From: Onthophagus taurus
Taxonomy: Eukaryota > Arthropoda > Insecta > Coleoptera > Scarabaeidae
DNA: 64,000 nucleotides
NCBI RefSeq assembly: GCF_036711975.1
Contig: NC_091975.1
Span: 3,660,501 to 3,724,500 of the forward strand
Direction of reading: 5' to 3'
Shown: one piece after another, positions 36,001 to 47,800 of the stretch
Layout of the letters: each line of letters begins with the position of its first letter
Position numbering within the stretch: position 1 is the first letter of the stretch
Position numbers and translations under genes: made by a program
Notes under the pieces: model-generated
What the model saw: only the letters and a program-made list of their open reading frames with translations
What the model was told of the DNA's origin: nothing
The model's database searches: none

Positions 36001-39000
36001 AAAACGGTGGGGAATGTATCGAAAGATCAAATCAAACTTTATATCAATCTCCTTACAACGAACGTTTACCTCCGAATTATCAACAACCTTTCAGTTATCA
36101 ATCAGCCTTTGGATTTGATTGTTTGTGTGTTAATGGTACTATCGGTTTAAAATGCGAAACAAATGTAAATGAATGTGAAAGTAATCCATGTCATTACGGG
36201 AAATGTATTGATCAAGTTGGGTTTTATACTTGCGAATGTAACGATGGTTTTGAAGGGAAACATTGTGATATTGATATAAATGAATGTGATAAATATCAAC
36301 CTTGCGTTCACGGCACTTGCCGTGATGGACGCGCCACTTATTATTGTGATTGTAACCCAGATTACGGAGGTAAAAATTGTTCGGTGTTATTACTTGGATG
36401 CAAAAAGGATTCTTGTAATTACAAAGGTACTTGTCGTCCATATGTTATTAACGAAATGGATCATCATTTTAATTGTTCGTGTCAATCCGGGTTTTATGGA
36501 GACACTTGTGAAACAACAACAACCATGTCTTTATCAGGAACTACTTTAATTACTGTGAATACATCGAAAGATGAAGGTTATGATATTTCATTTCGATTTA
36601 AAACGACTTTAAGCGATGGGTTGTTAGCGGTTGGAATTGGCCAAACTTACTATATTTTGGAATTAAATAAAGGAAGATTGAATTTGCATTCGAGTTTGTT
36701 GAATAAATGGGAAGGGGTTTTTATTGGATCTGGATTAAATAATAGTAATTGGCAAAGAGTGTTTGTTGCAATAAATACGACTCATATTATTTTATCCGCT
36801 AATGACGAACAAACGATTTATCCGATTACTTATAACGATTATAACGCTTCAGCAACTAGTTTTCCTTCGACTTATATAGGGGGAACCACCAGTGAACTTA
36901 GAACGTTAACTCATAAGCCACCTTTAGTTGGTTGTGTTGAAGATGTGATTGTTAACACGGCTTGGGTTCTTCCAACGTCACAAACAGCAAATATAACTTT
37001 ACACGATGTTGATGTTGGGTGCCATCGTGAGCCACAATGTAAACCAAATCCTTGTCATTCCGGAGGGCAATGTACCGATAATTGGAGAAATTTTAGTTGT
37101 ACTTGCGAAAGACCTCACTTGGGACATATTTGCCAATATAATTACACGGCTGCAACTTTTTGTCACGAAAATATAACCAATTCTTTGGTCACAGTTAAAG
37201 TTGATAAAGATGCTAAAAGAGCCGTTAGATCAATAGTTGACATAAGCATGTTTATAAGAACGAGGGAATCGAGCGGGCAAATTTTTTATCTCGGCTCCGA
37301 AAAACGAGATCAAAGCGAAACTTATATCGCCGCTGAATTAGAGAACGGGGAGTTATTGGTTAGGATTGAAATTCATGGAAATGCCGAATCTTATATTGTT
37401 GGTGGGGTTAAATTAGATAACGGATATAACCACTTAATTGAAGTTATAAGAAATGTTACTTTGGTTCAAGTAAAATTAAATGGAACTGAGTATTTTAGAA
37501 AAACTATTTCAGCTACTGGTCATTTAGATGCTGAAATTTTATATTTAGGTAAGTGGTTATTAAAAAATTAAATCGCTCAATCTTTTTTATTAGTACTGTT
37601 TAACTGTGATTGGTTGAAATAACATTTTTCCAATCTTTCCTTCTCCCTTTTTCCATCTTGGATTGTCAAATTCTTTTCATCTGTCTATTGTCTTCATCGT
37701 CACCATATGCCCATAGTATCGCGGCTTAATGTAAAACGGGCTACCTTAAATATTTCATTTTTGCTGTTTTTTTTTTCTTAACATTAAAGATAAAATTTTA
37801 AAAACTTAACTTTTTTATTTTTTAACGTAAACATATCGTGTTTGGTATCAAATGAAAACATTTTTGATTCTTATTAAGATCATTTTAATATTTATCAAAA
37901 AATAGTTACATTTAATTTTGACATTTGACAGTTTCTAACCTAACTTTTTTATTTTTAACCCAAATATAACATGTTTGGTATCAAATTATTAAAGATCATT
38001 TCAATATTCATTAGCCCAAATTTATTTCTAGTAGAATTTCATCCTGTAGCCTCCCCTAATTTTAAATCTTTCAATTCACTTCTTAATTGTTCTTCTGAAA
38101 TATTTTGCACTTGGAATAAAAATTAATTTAATTATATTTTTTAGGTGGTCAACAACCAAATTTAAGATCAGTTCGTCAAGCAACCGATCCAAATGCAAAA
38201 AGCGAAATTTTACCATCAGGACCAGCTGCAATTACAGCTCATAATGAGATTCATTTTAAAGGGATCATTCAAGATGTGCAAATTAGTAACGGCTCAAAGA
38301 TAATGGTTGTTGAATTCTTTCCATTAAAAGTTCAAGATTTATACATTCCAATGTCGTTTGGGAATGTTTCTTTTGATGAATCGTTAGTTTTACCTGGAGT
38401 TTTATCCGATAATAAATGTTTATTAAATCCTTGCGGTGATGGAAAATGTTTGAATACTTGGAACGATTATCAATGTATTTGCCCGCGAGGATTTAAAGGA
38501 AAAGATTGTAAAGAACGCGAATTTTGTAAATTAGAACAATGTCCTCTTGATTCTGAGTGCAAAAATTTGGATGAAGGATTAGAATGTATCACAAATATAA
38601 CATTTGCTGGGGATACACCTCCGTTAAAATACGGCTACACTTTAACAAATATAAGCTGGATTGAAACCATTGAGTTATCGTTTCGGTCAAGATCTTGGGG
38701 AACAATCCTTTATGCTCATTACGAAATGAATCATTTCTTAATTTTTACGAACAATGGCGAGATTTTGGTTGAATGTATGATGTTGGGTCGCCGAGCTCAC
38801 AATAAATTCAAAAAAGATCACTACGATGGGCAATGGATCACCTTATTATTCACGATACACGATTTAACATTAAAAGGAGGATTTAAAGAATCAGTTACCG
38901 ATGACACACCCAACTTTACATTCAGCGACTTCGACGCGGGGAATTTCACAGAAATTTTCGTGAAAGGTGAATTATACATTGGAGGAACTGGTGATGTTAA

Positions 39001-41490
39001 ATTGTTTGATTACACCAATTTAATCCAAAACAATAACGGAAGCGACGAACTCGACGATAACAAATTGGATACATTAAATGGGGGATTTCGAATATCAAAA
39101 AATAAACTCAACGATTACTTTAAAGGGTGCCTGAGCGAAATCAGAATTAACAATTATCTTTTACCCTTTTTTCCCAACGAAATCCTCCCGAATATAACGG
39201 TAAAAAATTTCAATTTAACATCGAATCAAATCCCTTCCGTTGGATGCAAATTATGTTTCAATAAAGATTGTAACAGAGGAACTTGCGCGGATCCTTTCAC
39301 TTTGTATAAATGTAATTGCCCGTTGGGCTTCACCGAAGATGATTGCTCCGTTGATATCAACGAATGCGAAGATAATCAATGTAAAAATAACGCTACTTGT
39401 AAAGATGAAATTGGAAAATATTCTTGTGTTTGTTTGAATGGATATGATGGATTATAGTAAGTATTTTAGAATTTATTATTAATTTTAGGTTTAGCAGAAA
39501 TATAACGATTTTTTGATAAATATTGAAATGGTCTTAATAAGTAATCATAAATGCTTTAATTTGATACCGAATATCACATATTTAGGTTAAAAAGTAAAAA
39601 AGTTAGGTTAGAAACTGTCAAATGTCAAAATTAAATATAACGGTTTTTTGATGAACATTGAAATGATCTTAATAAGAATCAAAAGTGCTTTAATTTGATA
39701 CCGAATAGCACATATTTTTATTTTTTTTAAATAAAAAAGGTTATGACAGTTTATAACCTTGTCAAACCAATGTCAAATAATCGCCATTTTTAACTTTATA
39801 ATTAAACAAAAATTCTGAATTGATCCTTTTTAAGAAACAAATACGTCTTTCATGGCTGTGAAAACAGGTTTATGACAAAAAGGTTAATAAATAAAAAGGT
39901 TTTACATTAAGCTGAGATAGTATGAAAATAAAAGTTAGGTTAGAAACTGTCAAATGTGAAAATTAAATACAACGATTTTTTGGCCGAACATCCCTTAAGA
40001 CGGCTTAGAAAACGATATACAACAATCTAACGTTGAACAACTAAATCTAGAATTAACTTAAAATAATAAGTTAATAAAATAATAAATTAAAATTAATATT
40101 TGTCAAATTCGAATGGTTGTATTCTTTGACATATTATTTGACACAACTACTCAACAAAAGATGGCACTAGTACGAAATTAGACATTTAAATTTAAAAAAC
40201 TGTCAGTTAAAAAATTAAATTAATTCTTTTCTAGTTGTGAAAACGAAATCGACGAATGCGAATCTTCTCCATGCCTACACGGAGGTAGTTGTACCGACCT
40301 AATCGGAAATTATTCCTGCGAATGTACGGATGAATTCACCGGCATTAATTGCGAACGACAAAAAGTGATAACTTGCTTGGATCACCCTTGCGCGGACGGG
40401 GCAACTTGTAAAAATGAAAACAAAAAGGGTAATAACTTTACGTGTTTATGCCCGCCGGGGATAATAGGAGATCGGTGCGATATGCCTTATTGCAAAGCGA
40501 AGAAGTGCGAAAATAACGGATTTTGCAACGTAAACGGTTTACAGCCCCGATGCGAATGCGAGTTGGGGTACGATGGAGATTATTGCGAATATAACATCGA
40601 TGAGTGTGCGAGTTTTCCATGCCAAAATAATGGCGAGTGTAAGGATTTGGTTAACGAATATATATGTGGATGTGATAGAACTGGTATGTATTTATTTCAA
40701 TATGCAGCACACGTTTGATTTCCTAATACAAAACGAATGACACAACTCACATCAAACAACATTAAAAATTGCATTGCTAAAATGATATCGAAACAAAGAT
40801 AACGTTACTAATTTCAAAATAAAGTTTTAACGCATACTTTAACGATAAGATAACGATTTAACTTTAAGAATTTAGACCGATTAGATCATTGCGGTTTATT
40901 TTATAAAAATAATTCATTTGTCTTTGTTTGCTTTTAAAGGTTACACTGGATTAAATTGTGAAGTTGATATTAACGAGTGCGATGCGCAATGGAATCCTTG
41001 CGGACAAGGAAAATGTACAAACACCCCAGGAAGTTATCGGTGCACGTGCGAGAATCAAAAATGCGGGTTATATTGTAACTTGGACGATCCTTGTTTGAAT
41101 AATCCGTGTGCGCACGGATCTTGTGAAGCAATGTGTACCAATTCAACGGATTATTTATGTAAATGTCCACCAGATTGGACTGGAAAAAATTGTAGTGATG
41201 TCCAGGTAAATTTTATTCCTTATTCTTTATTAATTTGTTAATTTTAATGTTTTTTTTAATAGGCTTTGAAAGCAGAGGAAGATTCAGGTGTCAACATTTT
41301 ATTCATAGTAATTCCCGTTGTGGTGGTAATTGTTGTTGGTTTAGGAATTGGTTTGGTTGTTCTCGTGAACATAGCAAGGAGTAAACGAGCTACAAGAGGT
41401 ACTTATAGCCCGAGTGCCCAAGAATTTTGTAACCCCCGAGTTGAATTAGACCACGTTTTAAAACCACCTCCAGAAGAAAGACTTATATAG
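30059..41490 (+). CDS. crb: Crumbs, apical polarity transmembrane protein
   Basis: Fifteen exons: 30059-30104, 31666-31824, 31884-32279, 32332-33138, 33573-33683, 33822-33946, 34103-34256, 34426-34818, 34870-35094, 35160-35308, 35757-37548, 38145-39456, 40235-40683, 40940-41205 and 41263-41490. They join in phase to 2203 residues, against about 2150 in fly. An N-terminal laminin-G-like region ([12 protein letters not shown]) is followed by about 30 EGF repeats interrupted by laminin G domains (for example [54 protein letters not shown]). One TM helix (about 2139-2163) precedes a short tail with the FERM-binding [14 protein letters not shown] and the PDZ ligand ERLI. Crumbs organises the apical membrane with Stardust and Patj, and limits Hippo and Notch signalling. 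Exon 6 has a weak acceptor (ACAAG). The signal peptide spans the exon 1/2 junction. Confidence 0.95.
30105..31665 (+). other. first intron of crumbs
   Basis: A 1.56-kb intron with a GTAAGC donor and a CTTTTCAG acceptor. The open frame at 30878-31171 inside it shows no known domain. No other feature stands out. Regulatory elements may lie here, but nothing specific is visible. Confidence 0.5.
37801..38015 (+). repeat. dispersed repeat (TTTGGTATCAAATG family), two tandem units in crumbs intron 11
   Basis: Two neighbouring units carry TTTGGTATCAAATGAAAACA followed by a TTTTTGATTCTTATTAAGATC part, with a linker containing GACATTTGACAGTTTCTAAC. The same sequence occurs in reverse orientation in crumbs intron 12 (39500-39730) and again at 45425-45515 in a Cip4 intron. 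No coding capacity is seen. Confidence 0.7.
39500..39985 (-). repeat. dispersed repeat (TTTGGTATCAAATG family), reverse units in crumbs intron 12
   Basis: Two full units (about 39500-39620 and 39640-39725) and a third partial one (about 39940-39985) read on the minus strand as the repeat seen at 37801-38015. The linker GTTAGAAACTGTCAAATGTC is shared. The units are inverted relative to those in intron 11. Confidence 0.7.
39980..40200. repeat. dispersed repeat copy in crumbs intron 12
   Basis: The tail CAACTACTCAACAAAAGATG, then GCACTAGTACGAAATTAGAC, matches the copies at 6119-6170 and 56531-56585. The upstream part (CATCCCTTAAGACGGCTTAG) recalls the CATCTTAAGAGAGGTACGGC stretch near 800. It is an AT-rich non-coding element. 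Confidence 0.5.
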
Positions 41491-42455
41491 TAGTTTTAAT
41501 TACAATTTTAATTTATTTGAAACATTCCGAAAGGCCTTTTTGTACCTCTTTGAAGAAACGACTGACGTATGTAGGTAAAGATCCGGTTAATTAAAAAAAA
41601 TCTCTAAAAGGAAACCCAAAAAAGATCAAAGTGTGATACTTGATGATATTCTTGAACTGTACATATATATAAAAAAATTGTTTCGTTTAGATTAAGTCCT
41701 TTTTATACAAAACCAAAGTTGTACATATATTTTTAAGCGTCTCTTAATAAGTCTTAATCATGCAATTTTAAATAATTAAGCGTTTTATAATCATACTTAA
41801 GTAACAATTAAATTGACAAAATACGTAAAAAGTGCCTCGAACTAATATTTTTAAATCCGTCCAGTTCGAAACAAATCAAAAATAATTATGTACTTAAAAA
41901 AATCAATCTAATTAATAAGTGATATATACTTTTAAGTAATAACTTAAGGTTTGTAATAAACAAAAAAAAATCTTAAAATCGAATTATTTCACTTTATAAT
42001 TCTCCAATTATAATCATATTAATCGAGTTTCGCGATTCAATACGCGTTTGTTCTCGTGAACTAAAAACTTAAGGGATTTAAAGTTAGGATCCAAAAACAA
42101 AGCTATATAATGCAACAGTTGAGATTGAAATCGTTTTTGCAATGCAGCTGATGTTTGCTTTTTCAATTCCTTAACCAAATCTGAATCTTCAGGTTGCAAA
42201 TTACAATGCTTCATAAGCTTATGTTCCTATAAAAAGTAGCGGTTTAACGTAGGATTGTAAAAGTTATAGAGATTTTGAACACATTTTTTATGGCTCACAA
42301 TGACACGACGTGATTCATGTTAGCTGTACATCTTTGACCTGTTTCTATACCCACTTGATAAATAAATATTAGCATAAAAAAAGTCAAAATAAATAAAAAG
42401 TTCGGTTTATTTAAATTTAGAAAAAAAATGTTCATATAATTGTTTACATCACATT
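41491..42455. other. crumbs 3' UTR and intergenic DNA
   Basis: AT-rich sequence with several AATAAA-like signals, probably including the crumbs 3' UTR. The only coding trace is a short hAT-type transposase remnant (42014-42230). Between 42230 and 42455 nothing else is recognised. Confidence 0.5.
42014..42230 (-). mobile_element. hAT-type transposase fragment
   Basis: A minus-strand open frame of about 66 residues contains LHYIALFLDPNFKSLKFL. This resembles the ALLDPRFK motif that precedes the dimerisation domain of hAT transposases and ZBED proteins. No BED finger or C-terminal dimerisation block is found nearby, so it is a remnant of a DNA transposon or of a domesticated relative. Confidence 0.6.
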
Positions 42456-43471
42456 TTATAAAAAGTAAGGCGTAACATTTCTACATGGAATAACACGTTC
42501 GTTATCTGGTACAGCTTTAAATAATTTAGCAGACATATTCTCGCTGGTTTCAAATTCAAGTATACTGGCTATATTCCCACATCGATAACAATAATTAGGA
42601 GCTGACCAAATCGTTATTAATTTATCATCGAACATGTATTTAAATCCTTCATGCACTAATTGATGAGCGCGACAAATCAACGATAAATTATTAATTTTCA
42701 TAAAATCGTGAGTCACTTTAGCTCCAAATAAATAACCAGCTCCTCTGGGACTAGTCGACCAAGTATCCACATCGTCGGGATCCGACCAAACTAAATCACA
42801 AAAAGCACCTTTATGTGGAATTTCTTGATTTCTTTCTAAACATCGTATTTGATCGATTGTGATTATTTCCGGGCTTAAACCACCGTGGACGCATAATACT
42901 TTTTCATCAATTAACTTAAAATAAATTTACTAAAAAAAATAACTTATTTTAATTATATAACTTACTGCGGCTATTGTTAATAAATCAAAAACACTACAAC
43001 AATATTTCCAAGCATTAACATTTCCATATTTAGTTAAGCATTCATCGTAAAATCCATAAACTTGGGTGATTTGTCTACTTTCGTGGTTACCACGAAGTAA
43101 CGTAATTTTTTCAGGATACTTAGCTTTTAAAGTTAACAATCTTGTGAATGTTTCTAAACTGTAATAACCACGATCTACAAAATCACCGAGAAAAATATAA
43201 TTTGTATCCGGAACATGGCCTCCATTACGAAACAACTCCTCTAAATCGTAGAACTAAAACAATTTTCATTAAAAATTTTCTTTTAATTAATCTCATCACA
43301 CCTTACCTGTCCGTGAATATCCCCACAAACTGTAACCGGCGTGGACACCGGTTGAACATTAGATTCTTCCAAAAGAATTTCACTAACTATATCGCAAAGT
43401 TTTTTGAGATCATTTTCCGGGAGGTATTTACATTGCTTTGCGATTTCAATCCAATTATCTAATTCGGCCAT
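42456..43471 (-). CDS. PpV: serine/threonine protein phosphatase 6 catalytic subunit
   Basis: Three minus-strand exons, 43307-43471, 42966-43253 and 42456-42914, encode 303 residues (human PP6c 305). The PPP signature motifs GDIHGQ, GDFVDRG, GNHESRQ, and HGGLSP are present, and the sequence follows PP6 rather than PP2A or PP4: [47 protein letters not shown], and the C-terminal PYFL, whose terminal Leu is methylated in this family. PP6 with SAPS and ankyrin subunits opposes Aurora A and controls mitosis; the fly PpV holoenzyme acts in cell-cycle and growth control. All metal-binding residues look intact. Confidence 0.96.
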
Positions 43472-44857
43472 TTCTTATAATTTAATCTATTGATTTTTTT
43501 TCATTAAGATATTAAGGAATAAAATATTACGTTTGATTCTAATAAACAAATGTGTCAACTTGACAGGTATTTGACATCAACCGTTCAGCAAACTGAATAT
43601 AGTCACTGAATGAGCGCCATCTATTAACGAGCGAAAGAATTAAATTGAAAAGGTTAAATCAAAATTAAATTGTTAATTTACTTTGTTTATAGCTTTAATT
43701 AATAAGATAAATCAGTCATATACATATATATATTTTTTTTATATTCGTAGCGCGAATTATATCAAACTTCATTCACAGAGAGTACAACATAAAAGATGCG
43801 ACATTGAAGGCTTAGAATAATAAATAAGTTTTTGTGTAAATGCTTTTTTTAATATAATTTGTTTGTTCGATTATTACCATAATAATATTATTTCAAAATG
43901 CAGTTTTAATCGAGACAATAATTTCCGTTTACAAATTTTATGATTCAATTATTATTTCCATCCTTATATTTTGTTTATACAGTGACAGACAAAAATTTAC
44001 ATACAGCATTTAATTATGAGGTTTTTGTAAAACGTAAAAAGATAATAGAAAATTAGTATTACTTGATTAGAAATACTTATTCACAAAAAAAAATCGGTCA
44101 ATAACTAAAATTCAACAAACAATGCAAAAACTAATAGGACACTTGAGTTAAAGAAAGGGTTCTATGTGATAATATCAACAAGGTAATGGATTTCTGGTAC
44201 AGGGTTTTGTTTACTGACGGGTCGAAGTACAACCTTTTTGGAAGTGACGGTCGGCATGTTTGGGGGGGGAACGTAAGATTCGGCAGCGCAAAATCACAGA
44301 TGCGAAAACACTGAAGTCTGTGTTAGTTGAATCTTGGGCTGAAATAACAGCAGAAGAGCTCATGGAGGGTCAACGTAATATTGAGTTTTAAAACTGTCGT
44401 TACATGGACCTAATAATTTATTTTTAGTTAAAAACTGCTGTGTATGTAAATTTTTGTCTTATTTCTTGAATTTTTAATATTTAGCTGTATCTCTAATCAC
44501 ACTGTAATATTAATTTTCTGTTATCTTATCGTTAGAGAAAAACCTCATATCAATGCTGTATCTAGACTTTTGTCCACCACTGTATATATTTTTGCTTAAA
44601 CTAAAAAAAAAGACGAAACATAAAAACTTATAGAAAAAAAAAATTGTATGTATAGACAATCTTAGCCTAGCATTGCTACATAACATTAATTTAATTAAAA
44701 TTAAAAAAGAAAAAGTTCCTATGGTGAGCATTGTATGTACACTTTGAAAATTTTTGTTCGCATTATTTATACATAATACACCTCAATATATTTGTTCAAC
44801 TTTGTTCTTTGCTTTTTATTTTAAAAAAGCGGCCGGCACCTTTTTTTATGTTTAATT
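43472..44857. other. intergenic DNA with a Tc1-like remnant
   Basis: The region between the PP6 start and the 3' end of Cip4 contains the Tc1-like remnant at 43980-44582. The remainder is AT-rich, and the stretch 44600-44857 is probably Cip4 3' UTR. No host gene is seen. Confidence 0.5.
43980..44582 (+). mobile_element. Tc1-like DNA transposon remnant with TA target duplication
   Basis: The outer ends are inverted repeats: CAGTGACAGACAAAAATTTA on the left, and on the right, read on the minus strand, CAGTGGTGGACAAAAGTCTA, each followed by ATACAGCATT-like sequence. TA dinucleotides flank both. A second inner copy of the end motif lies near 44425-44455. Inside, plus-strand codons from about 44200 read RVLFTDGSKYNLFGSDGRHV, the Tc1/mariner DDE block with the catalytic Asp replaced by Gly, and LKSVLVESWAEI comes from the C-terminus. 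The 603-bp element has lost most of its transposase and is inactive. Confidence 0.75.
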
Positions 44858-47800
44858 TTATGTATTGTAGAGCGTAATTTCAATATAAGACGTCGGCACA
44901 AATCCTTCCTCAGAATCCCCAGCTAATCTCCTCACCCTCGTCCATCCATCACCTTGATCTAATTCTATCAAATGTAATTCTTCGTTCTCTATCATCGGTA
45001 TACTTCCTTCACTTGTCACTAAAATAAAATTAATTTAATCGTAATACAAATTTAATTACAATTTTTGCATTACCATCAAATGGATAGAGAGCTTTGCAAA
45101 CGCCTAAAGGTGGTAACGCCTCCGATTCATAAATATTATCGTAATAATCTTTTTCTGTATCATTTTGATGGTGGTGATGCCCATCGTATTGATCTTGATC
45201 GAAATCTGCTCCGGGTAATGAAGTATGCGATCTTCCCAATCCACTTTCCGGGCTGTTGGAACAACTGCGTTAACGGGGAACGAATAAAAGAAGCGTTAGG
45301 GTCAGCCTACACTACTACTAATAACTAATACAGTAAAACCTCGATATAACGGATTAGAGCTCAATGGTAATATGTCAATTAATGGTCATCAATAAAAAGT
45401 ATTTTTTCTAAACACACAACATCAATAACTTCTTCATTTTTTAACCCAAATATATCATGTTTGGTATCAAATGAAAGCATTTTTGATTCTTATTAAAATC
45501 ATTTCAATATTAACCCGAATTGAATTCAATCTATGAGCGGTAACATGTATATTTAAATATACTGATGTATTTAGGCCCACTTTTACCACCACCTGATAAA
45601 TTTATCCGATAGACAAATCCAGTTCTTAGCCAATGAGAGCGCTTAAAACCGCCGTAACCATGGCAACTATCCTCTAGATAGTTTATCAGGAGGATGGAAA
45701 AAGTGGGCCTTAAAATAATATCTTAAAAATATTTTGTCCCTTCTAATGAGGCCCGTTATTATATCAAGGTTTTACCATACTTCCTTTTAAATAAATTTTA
45801 ACAAATAATTTAAAAAAAATAGCAAAGCAAATTAACACAAATTAATAAAAAACGCACACAAACAAATTTTTTAAGCATTTTAAGCAACCAAATACCAACC
45901 CATGGTTAAGCTGTGGAGTACCAGGTGCTGATCGTTTATTATGATTCGTAGTAGGATTAGTAACGCTGCTATCGCTAGCAGACCTGCTTAAAGATTCCTC
46001 TTCCGCAGCACTTCCCCCTGAATTCCGATGATTTCGTCCGTTCACCAATCGAGGGGAGTTCGTTTGCGAGTGCGAGTTCTGGATTTGAGTCGAATTTCTT
46101 TGCGCTTCATCCAAGTAGTCCATATACCTCTTCAGATCCTGCTGGAGTTTTTCTAATTTATGACTGCTTTCATTCAATTGACCTTCAACTGTCATCGGAT
46201 TTCCCAGCGCTGGGTTCGCTTCGTACACACTTTTCATTTTTAAAAGACCATCGCGGGCGAACGTTTCCTGTTGAATTTTCGTTTGAAGCTCTCGAACGCG
46301 TTGTCGAAGCTTTTTTAATCGTTGATTCGGCGCTAAATCGCTAAAGTCGTCCTTTCCATCGGTTACAGTTGCATTCTAAAAATTACGATTAATGTTTAAT
46401 TATAAACGATAAATCATTGAATTTATTAAAATAGGAATTAGCAAAAACAAAGCTAAGGATAAATTAATTAATTATCTACATACGAAACTATCGTACCTTA
46501 ATAGCCATACAGACGTCAGTAAGCTTCTTCAGTAAGCATGGAATTATAAAGAAACAACAAAGCGGGGGGATTACAAAAATGTTAATCAAGAATTATTTGG
46601 GATCTATTTTATTTTTATAAAGAAGCCATGCTGAGAATATATCAAATTAAGGTGAAAAAAAGTTTGTATCGATTAAAAGGAATTTCTCGAAAATGAAATG
46701 AACAATATTTACAATTTACTTACAAAGTAGCAAGAAACGATTGTATAAAAAACACCACAGCGTAGCGACCATCACCATAAAAGAGAGAAGAAAAAATACG
46801 AATTTATCAAAATTTATTTTTATTCTTATTCATTCCAAGAAAAAAATAAAACAAAATGATCATCAAATAAACTCACCCCTCTACTTCCAAAAATATTAAA
46901 AAGTCCCGTTCGTTTTTTCATCCCTTTCCCTGAAATCGTTCCTTTCACAGTCAATCCGCCGTCTTTCATTTTTGGTCCGACTTGAATATAATTGATATTA
47001 TTCGAACTACCATTATCGCTACCATTCTTTGGTAACTCCTCAAACGGAATATCTTCAGGGGGTAAAAACCCGGATTTAAATTTCTCCACCACAATGGCCG
47101 CATCTTCTTTTTCATTAATAACATCCGCCGCCCTTTCGATGCCGTCCAAACACTTATTTATAATCGGGAAAACTTTTCGTTCGATATCGACGCAACAATG
47201 AATGAAGCTTCGCATACTTTTGATTCGCTTTTCTTCCAAATCTTGTAACTGCCGGAAAACGTCCGGCATCCCGGACCTGTAATGTTGTCGCTGAAGATCG
47301 TTGGTCCTTTGCAATTGATCCGCGTAATCATTTTTCGCGGAATCGCACATCTGCGATTTCGTACCCATATTAAATTTTTGCTTTTCAACTTCGGCGCGAG
47401 ATAAATTCAAATCCGCGTCCGCTTTGTGGAAGTTTTCCGTTGCCTTTTCCGATTCTTTGTACGCTTTATCGTAAGCCCGTTTCGATTTGTGTAACGTTTC
47501 GATTTGATTCGCCAAGTTCGTTTGGAGTTTACCACCCTCCACTAAGCTTTTTTTACGGTCCTCTCTTAAATCTTTTACTAAAACTGATAATTCTTTGATT
47601 ACGTTTGCTTGAAAATTTTCTGCTATCACTTCGTGTTGTCCAGCTAAATCGTTTACTTCGTTTAATAACATCTTGAATGACTTGCATGTTGTAAATCTAA
47701 AATAATAAACAAATATAAGAAATTTAATTTTAAAAAATGTTGACTATGTAGGTTTAGTCGTTTGTAGAGGTGATGTCAATTGTAAACGCGTATATTTTAT

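Larger units (their letters stand above)
45331..45777. mobile_element. TA-flanked DNA element with inverted ends, in a Cip4 intron
   Basis: The left end CAGTAAAACCTCGATATAAC and the right end, read on the minus strand as TGGTAAAACCTTGATATAAT, are inverted copies. Both are flanked by TA, as expected for Tc1/mariner/pogo-type MITEs. Similar termini occur near 923-945 and 58108-58135. The body contains other repeats (45425-45515 and 45574-45709), so it is a nest of insertions. Confidence 0.65.

Noticed and set aside
46501-46530. Possible 30-nt in-frame microexon of Cip4 ([10 protein letters not shown]) on the minus strand, followed by GTACGA
   Set aside because: The phase fits between exons 4 and 5, but the acceptor lacks a pyrimidine tract and I know no family counterpart. 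RNA evidence would be needed.
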